This document shows, piece by piece, positions 8,655-16,029 of a stretch of 64,000 bases of DNA. How positions within the stretch are numbered: position 1 is the first letter of the stretch; each line of letters starts with the position of its first letter. Under the pieces are notes generated by a model that had not been told where the DNA came from, searched no databases, and saw only the letters and a list, made by a program, of their open reading frames with translations. Source of the stretch: CAWHXG01 sp963833235 (GTDB lineage: Bacteria > Pseudomonadota > Alphaproteobacteria > Rhodobacterales > Rhodobacteraceae); the NCBI GenBank assembly GCA_963833235.1, contig CAWHXG010000001.1, positions 124,001-188,000 on the forward strand. The letters are read 5' to 3'. Both the position numbers and the translations under genes were made by a program.

Positions 8655-9695
8655 TCAGGTCAGCAACGCCAGCCCGATCAGGATGAACCCCGCCAGAAAC
8701 ACCGTCTCGGCGACGATCAGCGCGATCGCCTGCCCGCCGACCCCCATCATCGTCCGCAGATCGGTCTTCATCCCCACCGCCGCGATGGCGATGAGCAGCG
8801 CCCAGCGGCTGAGATCGCTCAGGATGCCCGCCACCAGCCCCGGCACGAACCCCAGCGAATTGGCCCCCGCCAGCACCAGGAAGGCCACCACGAAGCCGGG
8901 GATCAACGGCGGCCGCCCGGCGCCCGCCGCACCGCCCTCCAGATCCGGCCCCCAGCGCCGGATCGCCAGCGAGAAGACCAGCACCACAGGCGCCAGCATC
9001 GTCACCCGGATCAGCTTCACCAGCGTCGCGGTCTCGCCCGTCTCGTTCGAGATGGAAAAGCCAGCGCCCACCACCTGCGCCACGTCATGGATCGTGGCGC
9101 CCAGGAACACGCCCGTCTGCAACCGCCCCAGCCCCGCCGCCTGGGTCAGCACCGGATAGGCCACCATCGCCGCCGTGCTCAGGACCGTGACGCCAAGCAC
9201 CGTGAACACCAGGTTGTTCTCCGACTTCTCGTTGCGCGGCAGCACCGCCGCGATGGCCATCGCCGCAGAGGCCCCGCAGATCGCCACGGCGCCGCCCGTC
9301 AGCAGCGCGAAGCGCCAGCCGCGGCCCAGAAGCCGCGCGCCGGCCAGCCCGAAGAGGATGGTGGCGACCACGCCCGCGACCACCAGCGCGATCAGCGGCG
9401 CGCCCAGCCCGATCAGAAGGTCCACGCTGATCCGCGCGCCCAGAAGCGCCACGCCGATCCGCAGCACCGTCTTCGCCGTCATCTGGATGCCGGGGCCGCA
9501 GCGCCCTTCTTCGGCCAGGAAATGGAACGCGATGCCCAGAAGCAGCGCCATCAGCATCGCCGGCGCGCCGTAATGTTCCGAGAGGAACTGCGCGGCGATG
9601 CCGATCACCGCCGCCACCAGGAACCCCGGCAACAGCAGCGCGGCCCGGGCATGAAGGCTTCGCCGACGCGCCGCGAAGCCCCCGCCTTCGGTCAC
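8655..9695 (-). CDS. YeiH-family putative sulfate exporter (UPF0324)
   Basis: 346-residue integral membrane protein with about ten hydrophobic helices. The conserved segments TGGAVAICGASAAMAIAAVL, VFLGATIHDVAQVVGAGFSI and GMKTDLRTM are typical of the YeiH/UPF0324 family, annotated as putative sulfate or sulfite exporters, though transport has little direct proof. It sits between ychF and the catabolic operon, all on the minus strand, so it might be co-transcribed with either. No sulfur-metabolism neighbour is seen. Confidence 0.88.
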   Translation of the reverse strand: MTEGGGFAARRRSLHARAALLLPGFLVAAVIGIAAQFLSEHYGAPAMLMALLLGIAFHFLAEEGRCGPGIQMTAKTVLRIGVALLGARISVDLLIGLGAPLIALVVAGVVATILFGLAGARLLGRGWRFALLTGGAVAICGASAAMAIAAVLPRNEKSENNLVFTVLGVTVLSTAAMVAYPVLTQAAGLGRLQTGVFLGATIHDVAQVVGAGFSISNETGETATLVKLIRVTMLAPVVLVFSLAIRRWGPDLEGGAAGAGRPPLIPGFVVAFLVLAGANSLGFVPGLVAGILSDLSRWALLIAIAAVGMKTDLRTMMGVGGQAIALIVAETVFLAGFILIGLALLT

Positions 9696-9713
9696 CGCGC
9701 CCGCCCGGCGCCC

Positions 9714-10811
9714 TCAGGCATTGAAAAGGAAATGCAGCACGTCGCCATCGGCCACCGTGTAGGCCTTGCCCTCGATGCGCATCTTGCCCGCCTCCTTCGC
9801 CGGCTGCTCGCCGCCGAGGCCCACGTAATCGTCGTAGGCGATTGTCTCGGCGCGGATGAAGCCACGCTCGAAATCGCCGTGGATCACACCGGCGGCCTGC
9901 GGCGCGCGGGTGCCGCGCGGCACGGTCCAGGCCCGCGCCTCCTTCGGCCCCACGGTGAAGTAGGTCTCAAGCTGCAGCAGGTCGTAGCCCGCGCGGATCA
10001 GCCGGTCGAGCCCCGGCTCCTCCAGGCCCAGATCGGCCAGGAACATCTCGGCCTCCTCGCCGGCGAGCTGCGCGATCTCCTCCTCGATGGCGGCCGAGAT
10101 CACCACATGCGCGGCCCCTTCCGCCGCCGCCATCTCGGCCACGCGGGCGGACAGCGCGTTGCCGGTGGCTGCCGCGGCCTCCTCGACGTTGCAGACATAG
10201 AGCACCGGCTTCGCGGTCAGCATCTGCAGGAGCCGCCAGGCGCGCGCGTCGTCCGGCGCCACCTCGACCGTCCGGGCCGGGCGCCCGTCTGACAGCGCGG
10301 CGATGGCGTCCTTCAGCAGGCGCTCCTGCTGCACCGCCTCCTTGTCGCCGCCGCGCACCTTGCGGCTCAGCCCCGCCAGCCGCTTCTCGGCGCTGTCAAG
10401 GTCGGCCAGCATCAGCTCGGTCTCGATGGTCTGCGCATCGGCGACCGGGTCCACCCGGTTCTCCACATGGGTCACGTCGCCGCCCTCGAAGCAGCGCAGC
10501 ACATGGGCGATGGCATCGGTCTCGCGGATGTTGGCGAGGAACTGGTTGCCGAGGCCCTCGCCGCGGCTGGCGCCCTTCACTAGCCCCGCGATGTCGACGA
10601 ACGTCATCCGTGTCGGCACGATCTGCTTGGAGGCCGCGATCGCCGCCAGCCTGTCGAGCCGCGGATCGGGCACGGCCACCTCGCCCACGTTCGGCTCGAT
10701 GGTGCAGAAGGGAAAGTTCGCCGCCTGCGCCGCGGCGGTCCGCGTCAGCGCGTTGAAAAGCGTCGACTTGCCGACGTTCGGCAGCCCGACGATACCCATC
10801 TTGAAACCCAT
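9714..10811 (-). CDS. ychF: Redox-regulated ATPase / ribosome-binding YchF
   Basis: 365 residues. G1 motif GLPNVGKSTLFNAL, a G2/G3 region (FVDIAGLVKGASRGEGLGN), the NVEE element that replaces the canonical NKxD and gives ATP preference in YchF, and a C-terminal TGS domain (QLETYFTVGPKEARAWT). Length fits the family (~363). Ribosome-associated, a negative regulator of oxidative-stress responses in other bacteria. Followed after 18 nt by the YeiH-type gene; the 449-bp spacer upstream carries degenerate repeats. Confidence 0.96.
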   Translation of the reverse strand: MGFKMGIVGLPNVGKSTLFNALTRTAAAQAANFPFCTIEPNVGEVAVPDPRLDRLAAIAASKQIVPTRMTFVDIAGLVKGASRGEGLGNQFLANIRETDAIAHVLRCFEGGDVTHVENRVDPVADAQTIETELMLADLDSAEKRLAGLSRKVRGGDKEAVQQERLLKDAIAALSDGRPARTVEVAPDDARAWRLLQMLTAKPVLYVCNVEEAAAATGNALSARVAEMAAAEGAAHVVISAAIEEEIAQLAGEEAEMFLADLGLEEPGLDRLIRAGYDLLQLETYFTVGPKEARAWTVPRGTRAPQAAGVIHGDFERGFIRAETIAYDDYVGLGGEQPAKEAGKMRIEGKAYTVADGDVLHFLFNA

Positions 10812-11260
10812 GGCCCTGCCCTCTCCCGCGACGGGGGCGTTCTAGGGCCGGGGGAAGCGGGGCACAAGGTCGGGCGCGGGCGTCGGGCGCGGCGAGAGCG
10901 GCGACAGGGGGAAGGCGGCAGACCGGCGGTGCGCGTCCGCAGTCGAGAGGCAGCGCGGCGGCGTCGGCTCGATGGCGTCGGCGGGCCGGCATGAGTTGTC
11001 CAGCAAGATGATAGTAGCGTCAGGGAGCAAGCATCAGCTTGATGGCGTGAGCCGCCAGCATCGGCATAGCGGCGTCAGGGGGGAGGGCACCTGCGATGCG
11101 GCGCCGTCAGCGGGCCGGCATCGGCATGGTGGCGTCAGGGCGCAGGCGGCTGTGGGGCGGCGGCGCCCGGGCCGCCATGGGCGGGCGGGTGGGGCGGTCC
11201 GGGCGCCGCCGCGCCATGGGCCCCTCGCGTGCCTCCCGTCAGGCAGGGGTCCACCCTCCC
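10812..11260. other. 449-bp intergenic region between ychF and the Pmp3-like gene
   Basis: No coding region is convincing here; the open frames are short and overlap on both strands. Its right half carries three degenerate repeat units (separate entry). Upstream of ychF the sequence is strongly G-rich, with no clear -35/-10 pair visible on the minus strand. Confidence 0.6.
11016..11140. repeat. Degenerate ~55-60-bp tandem repeat, three units
   Basis: The core AGCGTCAGGG/GGCGTCAGGG ends at 11025, 11080 and 11140, giving spacings of 55 and 60 bp. The last two units share GCATCGGCAT followed by GGCGTCAGGG, with a few substitutions between 11054-11080 and 11114-11140. The first unit is more diverged. 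Looks like an old tandem duplication that has decayed; no protein reading frame runs through it. Confidence 0.6.
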
Positions 11261-11485
11261 TCACTCGTCGCGATAGCGCTCCGCCCGCATCAGCTCCCGG
11301 TGCCGCCGGTCGGCCCGCGCCTGGTGGATCAGGAACCACGCCAGGATCACGAAGGCCGGATGCCCGAGACCGCCGCTGAAGAGGATCGCGAAGATCCACA
11401 CGACGAACACGGTAACGGCCAGGATCACCCGCCCGGTCAGGGCGATGGAGAGCGGCGGCAGCAGGATGGCGAGCACATAATTCAT
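11261..11485 (-). CDS. Pmp3/YqaE-like small membrane protein
   Basis: 74 residues starting MNYVLAILLPPLSIALTG. The leading hydrophobic helix with a Leu-Pro-Pro motif and a second helix (HPAFVILAWFLIHQA) match the two-helix Pmp3/YqaE (UPF0057) layout, but the charged C-terminal tail (ADRRHRELMRAERYRDE) is longer than usual. A 40-codon longer open frame exists, but its N-terminal part is basic, low-complexity sequence. Family members affect membrane potential and salt tolerance in other organisms. Confidence 0.7.
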   Translation of the reverse strand: MNYVLAILLPPLSIALTGRVILAVTVFVVWIFAILFSGGLGHPAFVILAWFLIHQARADRRHRELMRAERYRDE

Positions 11486-11830
11486 GGACCGCGATATAGG
11501 CACGCCCCGCGCCGCCTTCCAGCCCCGGTTGCGTTTGCCCGCGTCATGGCGCATGCCCCCTTCCGCTTGCCCCGCCCCGCCGGCCACCTCCGCACGTGAA
11601 CGCAACTCCGATCGCTACGCCCACACCGCTCCGCCAGACCGTCTTCGCCCGGTCGCTTCAGCTCCTTCGCCGACCCGCCCCGCCACGCCCGCCAATCTCG
11701 CCTGCCCGGCCACGCTTGCTCCGCACACGCTCCCCGCCTGCCAACCTCACCTGCCCTGCCACGCCCGCTCCGCGCTAGCTGCGCCGCCCCGCCTCGCCGT
11801 TCCACCTCCGCACCGCTCGAAAGGCCGCTC
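11486..11830. other. 345-bp intergenic region before trpA
   Basis: A C-rich, G-poor strand bias is obvious from about 11,560 to 11,820. It contains a 34-bp imperfect direct repeat (separate entry). I see no Trp-rich leader peptide, no attenuator-like hairpin set and no convincing promoter for trpA. Nothing coding is supported. Confidence 0.55.
11691..11773. repeat. 34-bp imperfect direct repeat upstream of trpA
   Basis: Copies at 11691-11724 and 11740-11773 match at 29 of 34 bases without gaps, at a 49-bp offset. Both begin GCCAA and end GCTCCGC. They lie in the C-rich spacer less than 150 bp before the trpA start. Confidence 0.75.
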
Positions 11831-12658
11831 ATGACCCGTATCGACGCCACTTTCGCCCGGCTCCGTGCCAGCGGCAGCCGCGCCTTCGTCGCCTATGTCA
11901 TGGCCGGCGACCCCGACCTCGACACGTCGCTGGAGGTGGTCCGCGGCCTGCCCGCGGCGGGCGTCGACATCATCGAGCTGGGCCTGCCCTTCACCGATCC
12001 CATGGCCGACGGCCCGACCATCCAGCTCGCCGGCCAGCGGGCCCTCGCCGGCGGCCAGACGCTGGACAAGACCCTCGCCATCGCCCGCGCCTTCCGCGAA
12101 GGCGACGACACGACCCCCATCGTGCTCATGGGCTACTACAACCCCATCCACAATCGCGGCACCGCGCGCTTTCTGGTCGAGGCGAAGGCCGCCGGGATCG
12201 ACGGGCTCATCGTCGTCGACCTCCCCCCCGAGGAAGACGCCGAGCTCTGTCTGCCCGCCCGCGCCGCGGGGCTCGACTTCATCCGCCTGGCCACCCCCAC
12301 CACCGACGACGCGCGCCTGCCGGCGGTCCTGCGCAACACCAGCGGCTTTCTCTACTACGTCTCGATCACCGGCATCACCGGCGCCGCCGCCCCCCGCGCC
12401 GAGGACGTCGCCCCCGACATCGCGCGCCTCAAGCGGCAGACGGACCTGCCCATCGTCGTCGGCTTCGGCATCCGCGACCCCGAAAGCGCCCGCGCCATGG
12501 CCCAGATCGCCGACGGCGCCGTCGTCGGCTCGGCGATCGTGCAGATGATGGAGACGGGCAAGGCCGCCGAAGAGATCCTGAGCTTCGTGGCCCGCCTCGC
12601 CGCCGGCGTGCACGGGACGACGGAGGGAAGCGGGACGGACACGGCGGAGGGCCCGTAG
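11831..12658 (+). CDS. trpA: Tryptophan synthase alpha chain
   Basis: 275 residues. TIM-barrel enzyme that cleaves indole-3-glycerol phosphate and channels indole to TrpB. Catalytic Glu49 (IIELGLPFTDP) and Asp60 (MADGPTIQ) sit at the canonical numbers; the phosphate-binding loop is near VVGFGIRDPESA and GAVVGSAIV. The C-terminal ~18 residues are a low-complexity Gly/Thr-rich tail. It stands alone on the plus strand, about 8.4 kb from trpB and trpF, which are on the other strand, so the pathway genes are dispersed here. Confidence 0.97.
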   Translation: MTRIDATFARLRASGSRAFVAYVMAGDPDLDTSLEVVRGLPAAGVDIIELGLPFTDPMADGPTIQLAGQRALAGGQTLDKTLAIARAFREGDDTTPIVLMGYYNPIHNRGTARFLVEAKAAGIDGLIVVDLPPEEDAELCLPARAAGLDFIRLATPTTDDARLPAVLRNTSGFLYYVSITGITGAAAPRAEDVAPDIARLKRQTDLPIVVGFGIRDPESARAMAQIADGAVVGSAIVQMMETGKAAEEILSFVARLAAGVHGTTEGSGTDTAEGP

Positions 12659-12792
12659 CGGCGCGTCGCATCGGGCGAGGGCCCCCGCGCAGGAGCCATA
12701 CAGCTAGAGCCTTCAAGCCAGGGGGTCGTGAGCGAGGAAGCCAGAGATGCCGTGTGGCAGAGTAGCAGAGTGGCAGCGAAGCCCTGAGCTTC

Positions 12793-12865
12793 GAAGCCCC
12801 GAAGCCCCGAAGCCCGGTTACCGCGCAAGCCTCCCCGAGCAACCGCCACCCTGCAACCGCCACCC
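12793..12865. repeat. Short tandem repeats downstream of trpA
   Basis: Two simple arrays in the 230-bp gap between trpA and marR: an 8-bp unit GAAGCCCC repeated nearly three times (12793-12815), and GCAACCGCCACCC at 12839-12851 and 12853-12865, with a partial third copy near 12873. The rest of the gap (12659-12888) holds no supported gene. Confidence 0.7.
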
Positions 12866-12888
12866 GGCAAGGGCAACCGCCCCGCCGC

Positions 12889-13338
12889 TCACACGTCCCG
12901 CATCGCGTCCAGCCGCTGCCGCAGCGCGCGCAGCGCCGGCAGGACGGCCTGCGCCTCCGCCGCGCCGAACGCCCCCTCCAGCGCCGCCAGATCCGGGCCC
13001 AGCCCCGCGATCGCCGCGTCGCGAAACCGCCGGCCCGCCTCCGTCAGCCACACCGTCTTGCTGCGTCCGTCCTTCGGATGCGGCCGGATGTCCACCAGCC
13101 CCTGCCGCTCCAGCCCCGCCAGCGTGTGCGTCATCGTCGTCTTCGGCACCTGGAAGGCGCGCGCCAGGGCCAGGGGGGTCCGCCCGTCCTCCACCCTGAT
13201 CAGATGGTTCAGCACCGAGAAATGCGGCAGGATCATCCCCTGCGGCAGCCGCGCCTCGAACATCGCGCGGCTCAGCTGCGCGATGATCCCGATCTCGTTG
13301 AACGCCTCAAAGAGCAGCGCCTGATCCTTTGCCTGCAT
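12889..13338 (-). CDS. MarR-family transcriptional regulator
   Basis: 149 residues with a winged helix-turn-helix: the recognition helix region is TPLALARAFQVPKTTMTHTLAGLERQGLV and the wing DIRPHPKDGRSKTVWLTEAGR. The flanking helices (start to ~50, and 105 onwards) form the dimer interface typical of MarR. Its start overlaps the end of the upstream nitroreductase-like gene by 32 nt, so the two are one operon, and it probably controls that operon through the palindrome at 14473-14482 (inference). Confidence 0.92.
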   Translation of the reverse strand: MQAKDQALLFEAFNEIGIIAQLSRAMFEARLPQGMILPHFSVLNHLIRVEDGRTPLALARAFQVPKTTMTHTLAGLERQGLVDIRPHPKDGRSKTVWLTEAGRRFRDAAIAGLGPDLAALEGAFGAAEAQAVLPALRALRQRLDAMRDV

Positions 13339-14440
13339 CGGTCAGCCGTGCCTCCAGTGGCCAGCGCGGCGTGCGCGGCGTCAGCGCACCGTATCCCAGC
13401 AACCCGACCATTTGAACCGTGCCGCCCTCGGGCGCGCACAGATCGTGGATCGCTTCGTAGGGCCCGGCCACCTCCGGGTATTCCTGCAATGCCTGGCTCA
13501 CCGGGCGCAGCGCCAGACCCATCCCCGCGGTGGTCAGGTTCAGCCGCAGCCAGGCGCGGCCAGCCGCGATCTGCTCCGCGCGGGAATTGCCCGGCGTCGT
13601 CTGCACAACGAAGCCCGGCGCGCCGGCGATGGCGTCCGCGGTCGCCTCGATATTCGCCCGGGTTCCGGGGTTGGTGACATCGGAGGCCGCCTCGCGCGTG
13701 AACAGCCCTGCGGCCGCGAGGCTTTCCATGAACGGCCCGCCCACATCGATCCCGTCGGGGCTGGCGTTTATCTCGGTCTTGCCGATGCGCAACAGGTCGA
13801 TGCTTTCCTGCCAGGCGTCGGGCGTCGACGCCTCGATCATCCAGGCGTCTGACGCGATGGCGCGGATCGCTTCCGCCCGCGCGCTCGCCGTCGCCACCTC
13901 GCCGAAGGGCGCCAGCGGGCCAAGCGCGCCTGCGTCGAGCGGCCGCGCCTCGAACCCTTCCTTGTGCGACCGGCGGATCATCACATGCGCGAAAAGCGGG
14001 TCCGGCGCCGCGGCCCCCGGAACGAACCGGCACACGGCAACCGGCCCCGCCTCGCCCTGCGGAAACAGATCCGTCTCCACGCCGTGCCCCGTCTGCGCCG
14101 CGGCGATGGCCATCATCTCCAGGAAACAGCCCATGCCGATGGTCAGCTGCCGCCCGTAAGGGTCGGTCACCGGCAGGTCGCGGCCCTTGTCGCGCCAGAT
14201 GGTGACCGTGTCATTGCCCGTCAGCGCTACCTCCCAGGGCTGCCGGTTATGCGGGTTGGGCGCCAGCACCGCGTAGCTCAGCGCCCGCATCCGCGGCTCG
14301 GCATAGCCGCCCGCCGCATCCCAGGGCGCCAGCGCCGCATGCGGGGTCCGGGTGGAAAGGAAGGCCGCGGCCGAACCCGTGGCCGCCAGCACCGTGCCGC
14401 CGCCGACCAGCGCCAGCATCTTGCGTCGTGAAAGGGTCAT
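13307..14440 (-). CDS. Tat-exported nitroreductase-like (Acg family) FMN oxidoreductase
   Basis: 377 residues. The N-terminus (LSRRKMLALVGGGTVLAATG) is a twin-arginine signal, so a folded, cofactor-bound protein is exported to the periplasm. The body has the nitroreductase-like start (YAVLAPNPHNRQPWEVALTG, an FMN-phosphate-binding pattern), RRSHKEGFEARP, and LRLNLTTAGMGLALRPVSQA of Acg-type proteins. Substrate unknown. It is the first gene of a two-gene unit with marR; the operator-like palindrome lies 33 bp upstream of its start. Confidence 0.85.
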   Translation of the reverse strand: MTLSRRKMLALVGGGTVLAATGSAAAFLSTRTPHAALAPWDAAGGYAEPRMRALSYAVLAPNPHNRQPWEVALTGNDTVTIWRDKGRDLPVTDPYGRQLTIGMGCFLEMMAIAAAQTGHGVETDLFPQGEAGPVAVCRFVPGAAAPDPLFAHVMIRRSHKEGFEARPLDAGALGPLAPFGEVATASARAEAIRAIASDAWMIEASTPDAWQESIDLLRIGKTEINASPDGIDVGGPFMESLAAAGLFTREAASDVTNPGTRANIEATADAIAGAPGFVVQTTPGNSRAEQIAAGRAWLRLNLTTAGMGLALRPVSQALQEYPEVAGPYEAIHDLCAPEGGTVQMVGLLGYGALTPRTPRWPLEARLTDAGKGSGAAL

Positions 14441-14465
14441 GTCTCGTGCTCCCGATTCCAGTTCT

Positions 14466-14491
14466 ACTTCGCACTATATAGTACAACTTCG
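14466..14491 (-). promoter_or_regulatory. Palindromic operator candidate for the MarR regulator
   Basis: ACTATATAGT at 14473-14482 is a perfect 10-bp palindrome, near-palindromic out to 14 bp, and flanked on both sides by ACTTCG (14466-14471 and 14486-14491). It is a sharp AT-rich island 33-42 bp upstream of the nitroreductase-like start. MarR proteins usually bind 16-20-bp AT-rich palindromes over their own promoter. Confidence 0.6.
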
Positions 14492-14584
14492 AACCAGTAA
14501 AGCCCCCAAGGGCCGGCATCGCCGCATTGTCCGGAGGCACCGCGATCGTTAAGAGGATACGCTCAGCCGCCCCGGAGCCCGCCC

Positions 14585-15760
14585 ATGCCCGTCATCACCG
14601 AGATCGAGGACCTGCACCGCATCTACCGCCGGCGGGTGCCGAAGATGTTCTACGACTACACCCAGTCCGGCAGCTGGACAGAGCAGACCTTCCGCGAGAA
14701 CGAGAGCGACTTCGACAAGCTTCGCCTGCGCCAGCGCGTGGCGGTCGACATGACCGACAGGCGCCTGACCAGCACGATGATCGGAGAGGACGTGGCGATG
14801 CCCGTGGCGCTGGCGCCCGTGGGGCTGACCGGCATGCAGCACGCCGATGGCGAGATCAAGGCGGCCCGCGCGGCCGAGGCGTGGGGCGTGCCCTTCACGC
14901 TGTCCACCATGTCGATCTGCAGCATCGAGGACGTGGCCGAGCACACCGCCCGGCCCTTCTGGTTCCAGGTCTACACCATGACCGACGACGACTACATGCG
15001 CCGGCTGATCGAACGGGCGCGGGCGGCGGGCTGCTCGGCGCTGGTCATCACGCTCGATCTGCAGATCCTCGGCCAGCGCCACAAGGACCTCAAGAACGGC
15101 CTCAGCGCGCCGCCCAAGCTGACGCCCAGGACGGTCGCCAACCTGATGACCAAATGGGCCTGGGGGCTCGAGATGCTGGGCACCAAGCGCCGCGGCTTCG
15201 GCAACATCGTCGGGCACGCCGACGGCGTCGGCGACCCCTCCAGCCTCAGCGCCTGGACGGCCGAGCGCTTCGACCCCGCGCTCGACTGGACGAAGGTCGG
15301 CAAGCTGATGGAGATGTGGGGCGGCAAGGTGATCCTGAAGGGCATCCTCGATCCCGAGGACGCAATCCGCGCCGCCGAGATGGGCGCCGACGCGATCGTC
15401 GTCAGCAACCATGGCGGCCGCCAGCTGGACGGCGCGCTCAGCTCCATCGCGATGCTGCCGCGCATTCTCGACGCCGTCGGCGACCGCATCGAGGTGCATA
15501 TGGACGGCGGCATCCGCTCCGGCCAGGACGTGCTGAAGGCGCTGGCGATGGGCGCGCACGGCACCTATATCGGCCGCGCCTTCGTCTACGGCCTCGGCGC
15601 CATGGGTCAGAAGGGCGTGACGGAGGCGCTGCGGGTGATCTCGAAAGAGCTGGAAACCTCCATGGCGCTGTGCGGGCGCCGCGACATCCGCGAGGTCGGC
15701 CGCGACATCCTCTACATCCCCAAGGATTTCAGCGGCGACTTCATCGGAGACGCCGCATGA
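14585..15760 (+). CDS. lldD: FMN-dependent alpha-hydroxy-acid (L-lactate) dehydrogenase
   Basis: 391 residues of the LldD / glycolate oxidase / cytochrome-b2 barrel family. The N-terminal DLHRIYRRRVPKMFYDYTQS, the FMN-binding PVALAPVGLTGM and the catalytic-base segment VVSNHGGRQLDGA with its His are present, followed by the phosphate-binding GGIRSGQDVLKALAMGA. Oxidises L-lactate or another 2-hydroxy acid at the inner membrane, passing electrons to quinone or cytochrome. The stop overlaps the start of the small downstream ORF (ATGA), implying co-translation. L-lactate is inferred from similarity. Confidence 0.92.
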   Translation: MPVITEIEDLHRIYRRRVPKMFYDYTQSGSWTEQTFRENESDFDKLRLRQRVAVDMTDRRLTSTMIGEDVAMPVALAPVGLTGMQHADGEIKAARAAEAWGVPFTLSTMSICSIEDVAEHTARPFWFQVYTMTDDDYMRRLIERARAAGCSALVITLDLQILGQRHKDLKNGLSAPPKLTPRTVANLMTKWAWGLEMLGTKRRGFGNIVGHADGVGDPSSLSAWTAERFDPALDWTKVGKLMEMWGGKVILKGILDPEDAIRAAEMGADAIVVSNHGGRQLDGALSSIAMLPRILDAVGDRIEVHMDGGIRSGQDVLKALAMGAHGTYIGRAFVYGLGAMGQKGVTEALRVISKELETSMALCGRRDIREVGRDILYIPKDFSGDFIGDAA

Positions 15761-15927
15761 CCCGCCTGCGCGCCGAACTCGCCCGCCGGCTCCGGTATCC
15801 GTGGAACCTCGCGACCCAGGGGATCTGGACCGACTGCCGCCACGAACGCCGGCGCTGCGTGAAGAAGTACTTCGCCGAATGCATCCGCTGCGGCGCGATC
15901 CTGGACGACTACCACTACACCGATTGA
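15757..15927 (+). CDS. Small Cys-rich protein translationally coupled to lldD
   Basis: 56 residues, starting at the ATG of an ATGA overlap with lldD, which strongly supports translation. Basic N-terminal half and a C-terminal half with four Cys (two single Cys, then ECIRCG) ending in DDYHYTD; this could bind a metal or cluster, but the pattern is not a standard zinc ribbon. I do not recognise a named family. Its last 30 codons are duplicated immediately downstream in a decayed, non-coding copy (separate repeat entry). Confidence 0.7.
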   Translation: MTRLRAELARRLRYPWNLATQGIWTDCRHERRRCVKKYFAECIRCGAILDDYHYTD

Positions 15928-16029
15928 GGCTCCCGCCGCCGCCACGAAGGGCGGCCCAGCGCCAAAGCCCGTCTCGCCGAATGCACCCGCCGCGGCGCGC
16001 CCCTGAACGACGACCGCTACACCGACTGG
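15836..16029. repeat. 102-bp-offset tandem duplication of the end of the small lldD-coupled ORF
   Basis: Sequence 15836-15927 recurs at 15938-16029 at a constant 102-bp offset with no gaps. The second half is best kept: from 15871 on, 45 of 54 bases match. The offset is 34 codons, so the copy stays in frame and would read RRHEGRPSAKARLAECTRRG followed by APLNDDRYTD, mirroring the real protein end, but it lies after the TGA. It contains the stop codon of the convergent MFS gene (16017-16019). Confidence 0.85.

Noticed and set aside
7860..10292. Plus-strand open frame of 810 codons over the YeiH and ychF region
   Set aside because: Composition is a frame shadow of minus-strand genes; no homology pattern, no ribosome site.
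11486..11830. Possible trp attenuator or leader peptide before trpA
   Set aside because: No short frame with Trp codons and no alternative hairpins; the region is a biased C-rich strand with a direct repeat.
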